The notes below the pieces were generated by a model. The model was not told where the DNA came from. It made no database searches and saw nothing but the letters and a program-made list of their open reading frames with translations. The position numbers and the translations under genes were made by a program. From Gracilaria vermiculophylla (taxonomy: Eukaryota; Rhodophyta; Florideophyceae; Gracilariales; Gracilariaceae), in contig JAHNZQ020000004.1 of assembly GCA_019155205.2 (NCBI GenBank), positions 1,034,135 to 1,098,134 of the forward strand: 64,000 nucleotides of DNA, given 5' to 3'. Of this stretch, positions 22,064-33,000 are shown piece after piece; the first letter of the stretch is position 1; each line of letters opens with the position of its first letter.

Positions 22064-22920
22064 TTGGACCCATTCGGCACTTTTGAGGACTCTGTCTGCA
22101 CGCTCCCCCGTGAGAATTATAAGGTTTCTGCCTTAAAAGGATATTCCCCACTCGCCTCCACAATTGTGCGCGCTATCCTCAACACCGGAGCGGGCTCCAA
22201 CCTGGTCCACGCTGACATGCTTTCGTGGTCGGCTCTCGACTTCTTAAGGACTGGCAGGCTCCTTACGTTGAGAGGAGCGTCGCGTCAAACATTGAACATC
22301 CTCCGAGCACTACCCTCGTATCTCATGGTGGACTCCTTCCAGGTGAAGAATCGGTTCCCCCTGGCGACCAACGTGGCAGGACAGTACATATTGGGCACTT
22401 TTTTGTGGATCGGTATGTACGTGCAATATACCCACGCCTGCGGAAGGTGACCTTTCACGACGCCGCCTCTGTACGTATCGTGTCCGCATCCTAGAGACAG
22501 GACGCTGGCGCGCGTCACGCGGGTAATCTTCCAAGGGCGACGCAGTCGAATAAGCTGCAGGTGGTGAAGAGCATCGAAACACTCGCAAGGAGTCAGGCCG
22601 AAGTTCGGGTGCAGATATCTGCATCTGGCCTCTCATTTCTACAGGGGTGTCTGCATCTTATGACTAAACAGCACTCAATGATGGCGAATGGCGTTTTGAA
22701 AATAGTGCCCACTACTCTCTTCAGGGTAGTTCTTGCTAACCGGAAGAAGTCGCCTTTGCTGCTTCAAAAAGAATCCGTTGTCAGATTGGAACCACCCACT
22801 TCTGCAAGACTGAGTCATCTTCACCGTATCAAAGACCGTGATGAAAACGATGCAATCGCCACAATGGAAAACGAAGCGGCATCGACTACTGCAGTGGAAG
22901 AGAAGCCTGCCACGTGGTAG
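22064..22920 (+). pseudogene. G1 protease and linker, decayed
   Basis: Open frame 22064-22450 contains VRAILNTGAGSNLVHADML, the aspartic protease loop with Asp changed to Asn (D-T-G to N-T-G), then PLATNVAGQYILGTF. The linker (SQAEVRVQISASGLSFL) follows at 22561-22920. The same order is seen at 8204-8809. The Asp-to-Asn change and the frameshifts make it non-functional. Confidence 0.7.
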
Positions 22921-22959
22921 GAGAAGCTTCTAATTGGCGAAAAGTTTAAAGAGTAGCGC

Positions 22960-23840
22960 CGTAGGATACTGAAGATTCTATCCGCCTTCGAAGAAATGTT
23001 GTCTGGTCACCTTGGTCAGGTGAGCCTGGTCAAGCAACGGATCCCACTCACACCCTAGGCGAAATCTGTACACCAACTCTTCAGAAGAGCCGGACCCCTT
23101 GCACGTGATTTTGAACGCGATGGAGTCCAGCGGATATTGGAAATGGTCGTTGTCCAGCCCTTCATTTCGGAATGAGTCTCCCTCGGTGGTATTTGCGAAG
23201 AAGAAAGATGGCTTCTTTAGGTTTTGTATTGAAAATAGAAGCGTTCACAAGGTGACGGTATCGTCCATACGGGACATTGGATACGCAATTCGTACCTAGT
23301 ACCCCAAATAGATATATTTGTCGACTCCGTAGGTGATGCGTCCATTATCTTCACGCTCGATGCCAATAGTGGCTACTGACAAATTAAGAAGGACGATTCC
23401 GATAGGAATAAGACATATTACAACTCCCACTGTGGAATTTTCAAATTCCTAAGGATGCTATTTGGATCGAAGAAGGCACATTTTACGTCCCAACAAGCGG
23501 TGGACGTAGTTCTGTCGAAGTTGAAATGGCAGTACGCCATGGTGTTAATTGACGATGTCATTAAATTTTCCCGCATTGTGACGGAGTACTTAATGCATGT
23601 CAAGCGCGTGCTCAAACTCTTAAACCACGCTGGACTAACCTTTAAACCGGAGAAGTGTTTCTTTAAGTCCAAGGAGGACTATTTAGGGGTCATTGTGCTC
23701 CCGGGCCACCAGAAGGCTTCCAAAAAGACTCAAGACACCATCAGGCAAGCTCATCGTGCCACAAACAAGACGGGACTCCACTCTTTCCCGGGGATGTGTA
23801 AGTGTTTCGGAGGTTAATTCCAATTTTTCCCGTTGGGCGA
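22960..23840 (+). pseudogene. G1 reverse transcriptase, decayed and truncated
   Basis: Homologous to 8830-9741 with many stops: ILSAFEEMLSGHLGQVSL, FTLDANSGY with the first Asp, and LIDDVI in place of YIDDVI in the open piece 23455-23817. The homology stops around 23840, in the connection helix (MCKCFGG, compare LCNVFRR). RNase H and integrase are deleted. Confidence 0.8.
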
Positions 23841-23999
23841 TCCGCCTGAAGATCCGCCGGAAGCGACAACTTCTGCCGACGGCACAAACGCCGCCATATA
23901 AGGAGTTTGCGGTCGGCGGAACAGTCGAAGCGGTAGGCTCCCGAGAGGATGTCGCTGGCACTGTCGCAGATAATGGAAACGACAACGGCGGAGTAGCGC

Positions 24000-24065
24000 A
24001 TCGGTGGAGTTGTAATACACATCAGGATAGGACGGAGGAGTAGAAGCCTGGGCTGGAAACGTCAT
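24000..24065 (-). pseudogene. Start of the antisense ORF (copy 2)
   Basis: Minus strand from the ATG at 24065 reads MTFPAQASTPPSYPDVYYNS and then TDALLR, aligned with MSSPTPAPTSPSNPEVYHTS of copy 1. Similarity fades after about 28 codons, where the deletion that also removed the end of pol begins. The stretch 23840-24000 between RT and this start is unassigned. The upstream leader (24066-24805) also matches copy 1. Confidence 0.65.
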
Positions 24066-24805
24066 TTTGAAGATTTACGTATTTGGAAGGACGCAGATAG
24101 AATTCTTCGTAGCACTAGAGGAGATCAAAAGAAGGCCACTGGAGAAGTGGCCCGCCGTTATCCACCCGACAGGGGAGAAAGCCATGTCAAAAGGCCATCG
24201 TGGAATACGCGGAGAAGACGGACAAGGAGCTGCGGGGGTATAAATGAGCACCATGGCAAGGAGCGAGTTTATATCTGACGGTAGCGCAGAAGAGAATAGT
24301 ATGAGTTAAGAGAACTCCACCGGGGATGCAAAAGCTGAAGCCACGACTTGAGATTTTCCCGGAAAGGATTCTCAACGGAGTTGAAGCGTCGTGCGCGGCG
24401 AAAGAATCGCCGGCACGGCACCGCGAGGAGAAATTGGCAAAAATCGCAGATCGGCCTATTCCCCGGCAGCCAATACAGAATGCCAACGCCGTACGAACGA
24501 CACTCGGATTACGCGGAAAATATTACCGCCGACTGGCCTTGTAGCACCAGTGAAGTACGCCAAAAAAGAGCAGATGAGGCTGGGTCAAGAACAGTTAGGG
24601 ACCCCAAAACGTGTCAAAGGAGATACGTGAACCCGCAGTCTGCCCGCCGCGCGAGGACTGAATAGTCCAAAGCAATCCCTTTTAATGTAGGATGTGTCGC
24701 ATTCTGGGAACCCCATAATGACTTCGCCGCCATTAGGGTTCCTTTAAGGATCAAAATGTAAGAAGATGCATCTTGAGGACGAGGTGGAATTCAAGAAAGA
24801 GGGTA

Positions 24806-25210
24806 TATAGTACAGTGGATCCTAAGGAGAAATTGTCCTTGAGGAATTATGGAATACAGATTTAGTTTCATTAATTGGTGCAGGTAATAATTACAGTAGT
24901 GAGACTTGTCGAGGCGGGCTCCCGGCACGGTACCTAAGTTTCCTTTCAAGCTCCTCCTCTGCGGGAAGTAAACCAAACACCTTTGAGTATTTTTTTAGTG
25001 TTTCCGTTCGGAGACTCTTGTTGAACGGCTTCAGGTTTCTAAGCCACCAGCCACCAGGTCGCATTATTGAAGCGTCTGTAGAAGCGTGGTCCACCCTGTG
25101 AACCCCCGTCTCAACTTCATGCCTACAAACCCTCTTTCAGGACTCCCGCGGCTCATGACCATGACTACCGGACACCATCTTTAAGAACTCGCGTCTTTTA
25201 AGTCACCCAA
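24806..25210 (+). mobile_element. 3' LTR of the deleted G1 element, truncated
   Basis: Starts TATAGTACAG after a purine-rich tract. It follows the family LTR with a deletion of some upstream blocks, to about AAGTCACCCAAAA, roughly 70 bases short of its end. The next base begins an LTR in the opposite direction. Confidence 0.8.
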
Positions 25211-25767
25211 AATATGGTAAGGTCAGCTTTCCTTTTGAGGTAGTAACGCACAACGTCCGTTAGAAGTTTTTGTTGACTCCATATGCGCGATCTCCTTATG
25301 GTCGTCTCCGATACTCGCTGTCATGATCCGGGGGAATTCTGAAAGAGTAACCACAAACACCAAGCGGAAAGAGAGGTTCGCTGGGAGGACGATGCTTCTA
25401 TAGGCGCTGCTTCGTGGCGACCTTGGGATTTGTGGCTTAGAAACCTGAGGAGGTTCGACAAGAGTTTCCAACCGCAAAAATAGATGTCGACTCCAGGGTA
25501 CTTAGAGTACTTCGCCAGAGCTGGAGTTCGACCGGCAGATTAAGTATCACGCCGCGAGCCCGCCTCGGCAGGTCTCACTATCGTAGTAATTACCTGCACG
25601 AATTGACTAAAAAATGAATCTAAATTCTACCTTTCCTCAGTGGTACTCTCGCGCACTGGGATCGAATTATGCACCAAGTGTCTCAGGTAATAAAATACGA
25701 GCCCTCCTTAGGAATATCCCGTCGTAATGCCACACCACCATATCACCTTAGGATCCACTGTACTACA
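25211..25767 (-). mobile_element. Inverted G1 LTR
   Basis: The reverse complement of the family LTR: TATGGTAAGGTCAGC at 25211 matches the complement of the LTR end, then AGGTAGTAACGCACAACGTC, and CCACTGTACTACA at 25755-25767 is the complement of the LTR start. It is 557 bp, full length. Its polypurine tract (plus strand TACCCCCTTTCCT) follows at 25768. Confidence 0.9.
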
Positions 25768-26370
25768 TACCCCCTTTCCTGAATTGCACCACGTGTTCAA
25801 GGTGCATCTTCCCATAACTTGGTCCGTATGCGGCTCCTGTCTTTACTGATGCTATAGCGGCCTTTGGCGATGTGATAAATCCTCTTCTTCGAGCCTTTCT
25901 TTGTATTTCCTTATCCCAGCACGGCGTACCGACCGCGAGCTCGTACATCTCTTTTGAAACGGTTCTGGGTCCCTAGCTCTTCTCAACGTATCCTGATTAC
26001 TCCTTCTTGGCGCAAATTGCTGGTGCGGGAGCGCCTGGCATGCTGACTCTCTCAAGAATACTTTCATGGACACGTCCACGCTGTCGCGTCCGCACGTTCA
26101 TCCTCACTGGACACACCACAATCATATTTTCCGCTTCTGCCCTGCCGTCGTTCCTCGTGTGCAATGAACTCGCTTCTTGCCATGGTGCGCCATACCTCGC
26201 CTGCCTCCCGTCGTTCGTGCTCTCCACGCATTCCACGATGGCATCTCGATGCGGCTCTCTCCCTGGTCGAGCGCATAACCGTGGGGCGCTCCACCAAGGG
26301 CGTCAGATCATTATCCACAGGTGCTACGATACATTAGGTTGCAATCTTTCCAGCTACATATAACTTCGAA
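25768..26370 (+). other. Leader of antisense ORF copy 3
   Basis: About 600 bases between the inverted LTR and the ORF. It shares blocks with the leader of copy 1 (for example CTCCACGCATTCCACGATGGC against AATTCCACGATGGCGGC in the sense of the ORF). The minus-strand ORFs here are shadows. Confidence 0.45.
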
Positions 26371-28005
26371 ATGACTTCCCCAGTCCACGCGCCTACGTCT
26401 CCATCCAATCTGGAGGTATATCACACCTCTACTCGTGCGCTATTCCGCCCAGGGAAGCACTTCGACCATCACGCCAACCGGATCTTTGTGTCTTTCCACT
26501 ACAGGTCCGTCAGTCTCCCGTGCCAAATGGAGGATTAAATCCACAATTCCTGACGGAACCTCCAGGCAATGAGGTTCCGTGCCTTATCGGAGGTTGCTTG
26601 GAATGACGAGAAGCGGAACCGGGTGGACGCTTTTCGCGCTCACTGGCTCCACACTTCGGTGCACTATGACAACGCTCTGGCCACGGTATGACACTGCAAT
26701 AATCCGTACCACAGGTGTGCCGAAGAGCGTGAGATCCAAACTCTGACACAACTATTCCTCCACAGAAAAAGTGCACACCAGCAAGCGGAGTGGTCCGGAA
26801 GCATCGCAGATGGACGCTCTGTTATTGCCAAGTTTCCCTTCGATCCCTTTCACTATGGCCTCTATTGGCTCAACCGCAACCGATAGGGAACTCACCTTAC
26901 GGATGAGACCCGAGTGCGGAACGCCATTGGATACTTTTGCGTGTGGCACAACACGGAAATCCATGAAATACCTTCCGGGCAGCGTCCGAAGTATGACCTA
27001 AAAGTGAACGACTCCTGCAGAGACCATTGGGTATATCCGCACCTCTGTGTGGCAACGCCCATTACCTTCGCGTCTCACACCTCGAAGGATCTAAATCCCC
27101 TTGACTCGTTAGGGCGTTTCGTCATGTTGATTGCCTCGGCGGAGTTCGCGGCCGGCAACCCAATGGCTTATCTCCATGCAACGGACGAAGGCGTCCCTTC
27201 CTATTCTCGGTGCTGCTGTGGTCGTTTCTTCTGAGATTCTTCATAATAGCCGACCACTGGACGTTTGCTCTCCATCTCGGCGACGATTATCCGGGTCCTG
27301 CGCTCCTTCGCCATTCAAAACCGTGTCTAGGGCACTGCATGGAACGAGTCCGAGGTGGAGATGCTACTAGGTTGCAATCAGCAAGTGGCATGGGACGATA
27401 CGCAGGGTTTGCTTTGGTATGGCTATGGCGGAGACAAGTTCCACCCCATTGTGAGGAGCCCCAATGGAGACGGTGACAGGCGAGCCTATCCAGCCTTTCC
27501 CCGTCCTCCACCTTCTTAAGTTCCTCAGGTGCCGAGGATCCATGTCCCGATTGCGATTCAGTTGGAGAGAGTCTGATAACTCACCCGCCTCTTTCGTTGT
27601 TGGCTTCATCACAGGACGTGGCTGCGATTTATGTGGTCAGAGTGTAGCCTCCAGCCTCGTTGCCGGGTCTTCCTGCAGTGGGAGCTACCGTGTCTCTTAC
27701 GGAAGACTATGAGACTACTCATGTATCAGCTGCGTCTGTTTCGGTAGTGCAACACCGACTGCGGAGTGTCCCTGCATCGGTTCTTCAGCGTCGCCTGAAA
27801 AGCGCTCCAGTTCCCGTACCGCCGTCACCTCTGGTGTCGTGCACTCCATCTTTAGCCCTGTCAATGTCCGTCGCGGTGCCTGCAGAATCCCCTCGGCAGC
27901 CCCCTGCTCCAGCCTGTCCCGCGTCTGCGACTCCTTCCTTGTCGAGTGTGGTTCCGTCGACGCAGGTTGGCGCTTCTGGCGCACTCTCGGGCGGGTTCTC
28001 GGGTA
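26371..28005 (+). pseudogene. Antisense ORF (copy 3)
   Basis: A plus-strand copy of the ORF at 12390-14104. It starts MTSPVHAPTSPSNLEVYHTS and keeps RFRALSEVAWNDEKRNRVDA, LYWLNRNR, FDPFHYGLY, HEIPSGQRPKYDLKVN, SLGRFVMLIASAEFA, KFHPIVRSPNGDGDRRAYPA and the Pro-rich tail (VQHRLRSVPASVLQRRLKS). About ten stops or frameshifts interrupt it. It ends about 25-30 codons early at 28005 (ASGALSGGF), where the 3' end of a G2 element begins on the other strand. Function unknown. Confidence 0.75.
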
Positions 28006-28164
28006 GAGCGCGCTACTATCGAAAAAGCAACGCGAGATATCAAGTTGAAAAAGAAACAATCTATTGATGTACGAAGGTGATGGATAAAATGAAAGTCCAA
28101 GATGGTCCCAACGAATGAAATCAGTTCCTCTCCCTTTCCGAAAGTGGCGCAGATTCCGTACGGT

Positions 28165-28312
28165 TTCTGCGACGCCAGTAGCGGGCAATAAATTGTTGGG
28201 GAATATGATGAGGCGGTTCGAACGTGTCCTCTCGGGGTGAGCATCCGTACCAATGTACGCGATAAATAAGTCCGTTACTGGTCTGGGCGTGGTCGATAAT
28301 TCTGTCGACCAC
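28165..28312 (-). pseudogene. G2 chromodomain
   Basis: MVDRIIDHAQTSNGLIYRV, HWYGCSPREDTFEPPHHIPQ and QFIARYW are read on the minus strand. It has the chromodomain pattern seen in G1 and G4 and sits at the end of Pol. The short frame continues to a stop at 28121. Confidence 0.8.
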
Positions 28313-29205
28313 ATATGGAACCGTTCCGGCAGTGAATGTGCGGTGTCTTGGGAGACCAGATCGTCCACGTAGGGTCCTTCCGGATTGAAAGTGACCTCAG
28401 CGCGCGTACGTGCGGTGTTGACCAGAGTCGCCGTGGGCCGAACGGACGGTGCTTTCGTAACACGGTCGATACTGCTCGTGTTATAAGTACCGTTCTCGGC
28501 GATCGTGACGGTAGTGTCCGTCGCGGAAATACCCTTCAACAGGTCTACCGTCTTCGGTGGAAGCTTCCGATACGTACATTCCTGGTCGGTCAAGTCCGCG
28601 CTAGTAGACTTGTAATCAGGTCGGTAAACAAACACTTGGTCGTGTACAGCGAAGCTCGTTTTGTACCGTACGGTCTTGTTGACATCCACTTTGTAGCCTT
28701 GTTGTGTTCTAATACACGTAGTCCGTGCAGTCTGTAGCGTAGCCCTGAGCAGGCTAAGCGTAAAATGCTTGAGCTGGGCCGCTGACAGCTGCGACGGCGT
28801 GGCCGGATCCAGAGCGAAACTGGGTTCGTCCAACCGTACTCTTGTTGGAGTACGCGTGAGAGCATCGTCGAAGGGCACGGTACCAAGAGACTGGTAGACC
28901 TGAAGGTTGTACCCATAGGTCTACGGCAGCATATATGCATGCCACGTCCGTCAGTAATCGGCGACGTATTGATGTAATCGTTCCACTAGTGTCTTGTTAA
29001 AGCGTTCCACCTGTCTCTTTGTCTGAGGGTAATACGCCGTAGTGAGTACATGCTTGTTGCCTCATGCAGAACAGCTCGTTTCAAAAAAATTTAGACGTAA
29101 AGCTCGATCCGTTATCGGTCAGTAGCATATTAGGTATTCCATACGAATAATTTCAGTGTTCAAGAAACGTCTTAGCGAAGACCGGGGCCGTCGTTGACCG
29201 CAATG
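28313..29205 (-). pseudogene. G2 integrase, C-terminal two thirds
   Basis: On the minus strand: TTAPVFAKTFLEH, GIPNMLLTDNGSSFTSKFF with the second catalytic Asp, LTTAYYPQTKRQVERFNKTL with the Glu, YNLQVYQSLG, then the open frame 28878-28313 (the same frame runs on to 27715) covering the C-terminal barrel (RYKTSFAVHDQVFVYRPDYK). The zinc-binding N-terminus and the first Asp are deleted. A few stops interrupt the core. Confidence 0.75.
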
Positions 29206-29811
29206 GTAAGGGCCAATGTGTGACGTGAACGTGCTCTTGTCCCTGTCGGTCTCGTCCAGTTCGGTTTGCCAGTCGCCACTGTGGGCGTCCAGAGTGGAAA
29301 ACATTTGTGCATTTCCAAGGAAGTCTACGCACTAGTCCATTCTGGATAGGAGAGAAGTGTCCCGTATGGTCGCGGCGTTCAGAAGACGGTAATATGCACA
29401 GAAGTGTAGACTGCCGTCCTTCTTGAGGGCGAATACGGTCGGACGGGCCCACTCTACTGATGATTGTTTAGTGACGCCTGAGGCGAGTTGCCATGTCACT
29501 TCCTTACGTTTAGATTCGCGTCGTGCGGGTCCGTCACGGTGAGGCATCTGGAAGATCGGCTTCGTGCCTGGTTCCAGTTGGATGCGGTGTTTAGCAGTCG
29601 CTATCTGACCAAAATGGCCGTCCCACATGTCCTGAAATTTCTTCAGTAGCTCAATAACTTTAGACAGTTCGGACGCGTACTCAGAACTTATCTGAAGTTT
29701 GTCTGGCCTGGACTTCGTCGCTTCCTCTTTCATATCGTCGCTGTCCGTTCGGTCAATCTCAGGTGCGATGTTAGGCTTTTGTCCCCACCCCTCAGAGTCG
29801 ATGCTCCGCAC
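29160..29811 (-). pseudogene. G2 reverse transcriptase, N-terminal part
   Basis: Open from 29811 to 29332 (KHRIQLEPGTKPIFQMPHRD; FALKKDGSLHFCAYYRLLNA), then 29304-29205 with MFSTLDAHSGDWQTELDETD carrying the first catalytic Asp. The YxDD half is gone: the frame passes into integrase near 29200. The reading frame differs from that of the protease; the switch lies at an 11-base G/C run (29842-29852). Confidence 0.8.
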
Positions 29812-29828
29812 CGGACACTCGGGGGTGA

Positions 29829-30560
29829 TTATCGCAAAGGAGGGGGGGGGGGCAAAGCAAGTCCAATAACGGTAATCGTATGCAACCGAACAGTCCGATT
29901 GGCATAGTTGGCTACGCGGACGAAAAAAGGAACGTCCGAACGGAGATCCATAATGACATTGGCAAGGAGCGTGAGTTCAGGTGAGGATTCCGTCCGGTCG
30001 TGGGGCTGAAGGAAAATCAAGCCGGACGTTTTAGTGGAAACCAATATGTTTGTTTCCGACAAAGGAGGTAGTGTGACCGGGCGGGCAATGCGTGTTTTAT
30101 GAGATTGAGTATCCCGTTCAGTCTCTACTGGTGGCTGCCGTGGTGTCCGTGATGGAGTGCTGGGCCCATATGCCGTCGAAGTGATAGACACCGGTAGCGA
30201 ATCTTTTAAGAGGACAGCCCGTTTGGCGGATAAGATATCCAAAACGTAGTGGTCTATAAAGGAAGCACACGACAGGACGGTAGTGGACAGATTTGCGACG
30301 AATATGAATTGTACGGTTACGGTCAAGTCTCCGATGCGTACCATTAAAGGTAGTACGCCGATGAGATCCTCACGGTTGCGTGAAGCGTCCGTAATATGGG
30401 CCTTCAGGTCCGTACGGAGTCTGGTGCACCACTGAGGTGGCAAATGACGCTCATGAATGAGACACGGACGAGCTCCGGTATCCTTCACGGCCGTTAATGG
30501 ATACATCACCGATGTGGCGAAGCCCACCGAGAGATGTACCTTGTAGTTCGTGCTTATCAA
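29829..30560 (-). CDS. G2 protease with linker, open frame
   Basis: An uninterrupted 243-codon frame. VKDTGARPCLIHERHLPPQW holds the aspartic protease active-site loop; FIFVANLSTTVLSCASFIDH matches the flap side seen in G1; the linker to RT follows (LSETNILVSTKTSGLIFLQP). The family acts as a dimer to cut Gag-Pol. The first codon is TTG; the frame may simply continue from gag, so the start is uncertain. It ends in LALPPPPPLR at the homopolymer. Confidence 0.65.
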   Translation of the reverse strand: MISTNYKVHLSVGFATSVMYPLTAVKDTGARPCLIHERHLPPQWCTRLRTDLKAHITDASRNREDLIGVLPLMVRIGDLTVTVQFIFVANLSTTVLSCASFIDHYVLDILSAKRAVLLKDSLPVSITSTAYGPSTPSRTPRQPPVETERDTQSHKTRIARPVTLPPLSETNILVSTKTSGLIFLQPHDRTESSPELTLLANVIMDLRSDVPFFVRVANYANRTVRLHTITVIGLALPPPPPLR

Positions 30561-30748
30561 CAGAGCCGTTCGGTCTATACATCACAGAGGGTGAAGGTCG
30601 CAAGTCAGAAATGGCGATACTGTATTGGAGACCGGTATCGTACTGTTCGACTTCAGTAGGCAGATTTGCCCTGGAGGAAGCGCTGCCTCTACGCGTCCTC
30701 CGTGGGGTTTTCTTTATCCATTGCGGACTGTTCAGCCAACAAGGCCGG

Positions 30749-32872
30749 CTAGGACGAGACAGGCTGGACGATACGGTAAGGCGGATAATGACGGTATATG
30801 AATGGGACGTTTTGAGGTGTAGCGGTTTTGCGAGCGGTCTGTGGGGCATAGTAGCCCCTGTCGCGATGTTGCTGTTTATTCGCTTCCCTAATGGCCAGCA
30901 ACTTCTCCTTGAAGTCCGGTGGGAGTAACTGGCAATAGTTGGGCTCCGTAGAGAGGCAAATCTGACACGGTCTACCAGTCTCCAAGTCCAGATGGCGCTG
31001 AGTGCAGGAGCTGGCCGCACTAGAAAATGACGGAACGGACTAAACTGAGGTTGGGGACATCGGTGTCGTCGGGGGAAACGGCGCTGATTACCCTCGTGAT
31101 AGTACCATGACGGGCTCACCGTCATCGTACGACGCAGAATATATCGTCATCGGTGGACTTCCTGCACTGTTGACCGTTCGGACAAACCTGACAGGGCAGC
31201 CACGCACGGTTGGCGAGTTAGGATCGACCAATACGGCTTGTCGACGTGAGGCACGGTGGGTATCACAATTTGATTCTGCATCTCGGGAAAGCGCGTCGTA
31301 GCCAATATTGGGGTGCGACGTCAGGTGAGTTCTCACCTTGGACCGTATGGCGCGCAACAGACCTTCAACGTAGATACCCTTTAAAGTCCGATCAGTAAAC
31401 AAGTTTCCACAACGGAGTGCCTGCGTCCACAGCTTCTGGGCGTATTCCGTTTCGGACATACCAGACGCTTGCTGGTACTGAATGACCTCAGCATACGCAT
31501 CGGGAATTACTTCATCCGTAGCGTACCTCTGGAGTAGGAATTGGACAACCTCTTCGTACGTAAGGAGCGTTTCCTCGCGATGACGAGTAGGGGCTCCATA
31601 TTCGCCAACAAGGCGCAACTGTACAAGAGCGTGTGCCGGTCCGTTCAGGTAGGATTGGAAACACCAATGATTGGCCCCGTCAGTGATTCCGTTGTGGTTA
31701 CAAGCGGTATTGAACCGCTGTAAGAAACCGATAACGGATATAGGATCCGTACTGGGAAAAGATATCTTTTCATTTGGACGTTAAGCTTCTTCTGGTAGCA
31801 TGCAATACTGCGCGCCACCTTGGATTCATACCTTTGACTGCAGTGCAGCAACCTGTACGTACGGTACTTCACAACTTTTGTGAACATTTCATTCAACAGG
31901 CAAATGCGCTTCAGCACAGCCTTGTGCGAACGAGTACAACGCCGTCCAGAGCGGCTCTTCCTTTCGCGGGCTAACTGAGGTGTTATCCCCCGAATCGGTC
32001 CGCTGACCGTCTTGGGACAAATCTGAGTCTTCTGTGTCCCTATCGGGGGATCGTCGCCTTCTCCCACGGCGACGGTTGCTCCGTCTACGGTCTGAGTTTT
32101 CCGTGTCGTATGGGTGGTGTTACCGACCGCGCCTCTTCCTGCCGTCCGTCCGCTCGTCGGAGGAGTCACCAAAACGTCCTTCTAGATCCTGTCGGTCGAC
32201 TGGTGGGAGGTACATACCGGACGTTCTGTCATTTGGATTCTTCTTATATTCCGGTCGGGTGTTCCTCTCATGGCGATGGAATGCGTTGTCCGCTACTTCA
32301 GTTGATAAATTCTGAGAGAGGGTGGGCAGCTGCGCTGCCAGGGCGGTCATCTGACTGAGATGGCCATAATGTTTGAAGTCCGTACGGTCAGTTTTAAGTA
32401 GTCGGAAGACTACATTATAAACGATCGGTGGAAGGTCCTCGCGTATCAGCGCAGGGACGCGTTCCTTAAGGTAGGACTCGACCGCAATAGGGACGTGAAC
32501 TTAGATTTCCGTACGGAGGCTTTCCAAAGCGTACGGAGCGACGTGCGTCCACCACTGGCGGGCGTCCATCCGTTCGGTCAGAGGCGCGGAAGGAGACAGA
32601 GTAATAGGTCCTCCTCCTCCGCTGTCCTCAGGCGGTCCTGAAACCGGACTGTCTTGTCCGTTTGGATCTCGGGTGCGGCGCGAACCTTTGCGGACAATCC
32701 GTTCGGGCTCTTCCACAGCGGACAGATAGGTCATGGCTCTACTACGGGTGCTACGGTGGCCGGTCGAAGCGTGGTCCGAAGTGGCACGAGGGGCAACCGA
32801 AGCGGACGCGGCAGTGTCGTTTTCGAGTCTTCGCTCGTCCTCCATCAATCCGTGTTGGATATTATTGCTCAA
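30749..32872 (-). pseudogene. G2 Gag (broken)
   Basis: N-terminal open part 32872-32501, then 32350-32120 (MTALAAQLPTLSQNLSTEVA) with a charged Arg/Asp/Ser linker. The capsid-like part begins near 31780 (SDPISVIGFLQRFNTACNHN) and is open from 31618 to 31088 (LLTYEEVVQFLLQRYATDEV; CGNLFTDRTLKGIYVEGLLR). Near 30950 comes GRPCQICLSTEPNYCQLLPP, a C-X2-C-X7-C motif in place of CCHC, followed by FKEKLLAIREANKQQ as in G1. Several frameshifts. Confidence 0.65.
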
Positions 32873-33000
32873 ACCGTGCGTTCAGTACCAGTGGTCGTTG
32901 TTACCGCTGCGTACAGTCTCGAGTACAACTTCTAAGTCGGGAGGCCACGGTGAGATAGTGTCCTAAAAGTAGGGCGAGCCGGATCGGGCAGGTAACATGG

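Larger units (their letters stand above)
18945..25210 (+). mobile_element. Deleted G1 element with both LTRs
   Basis: 5' LTR 18945-19520, then gag, protease and RT remnants, a deletion that removes RNase H, integrase and chromodomain, the first codons of the antisense ORF and its leader, and a 3' LTR from 24806 that is cut at about 25210 by an inverted LTR. The LTRs differ at many positions, so the insertion is old. Confidence 0.8.
28006..33000 (-). mobile_element. G2 gypsy chromovirus, minus strand
   Basis: Read on the minus strand: gag, protease, partial RT, partial integrase, chromodomain. A deletion joins the middle of RT to the middle of integrase (near 29200). Codon and motif choice differ from G1, with frequent GTACGG/CCGTAC, so it is a separate lineage. 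No LTR of its own is evident: on the 3' side it abuts G1 antisense-ORF sequence at 28005. The 5' side (33000-33280) is unassigned. Confidence 0.7.
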
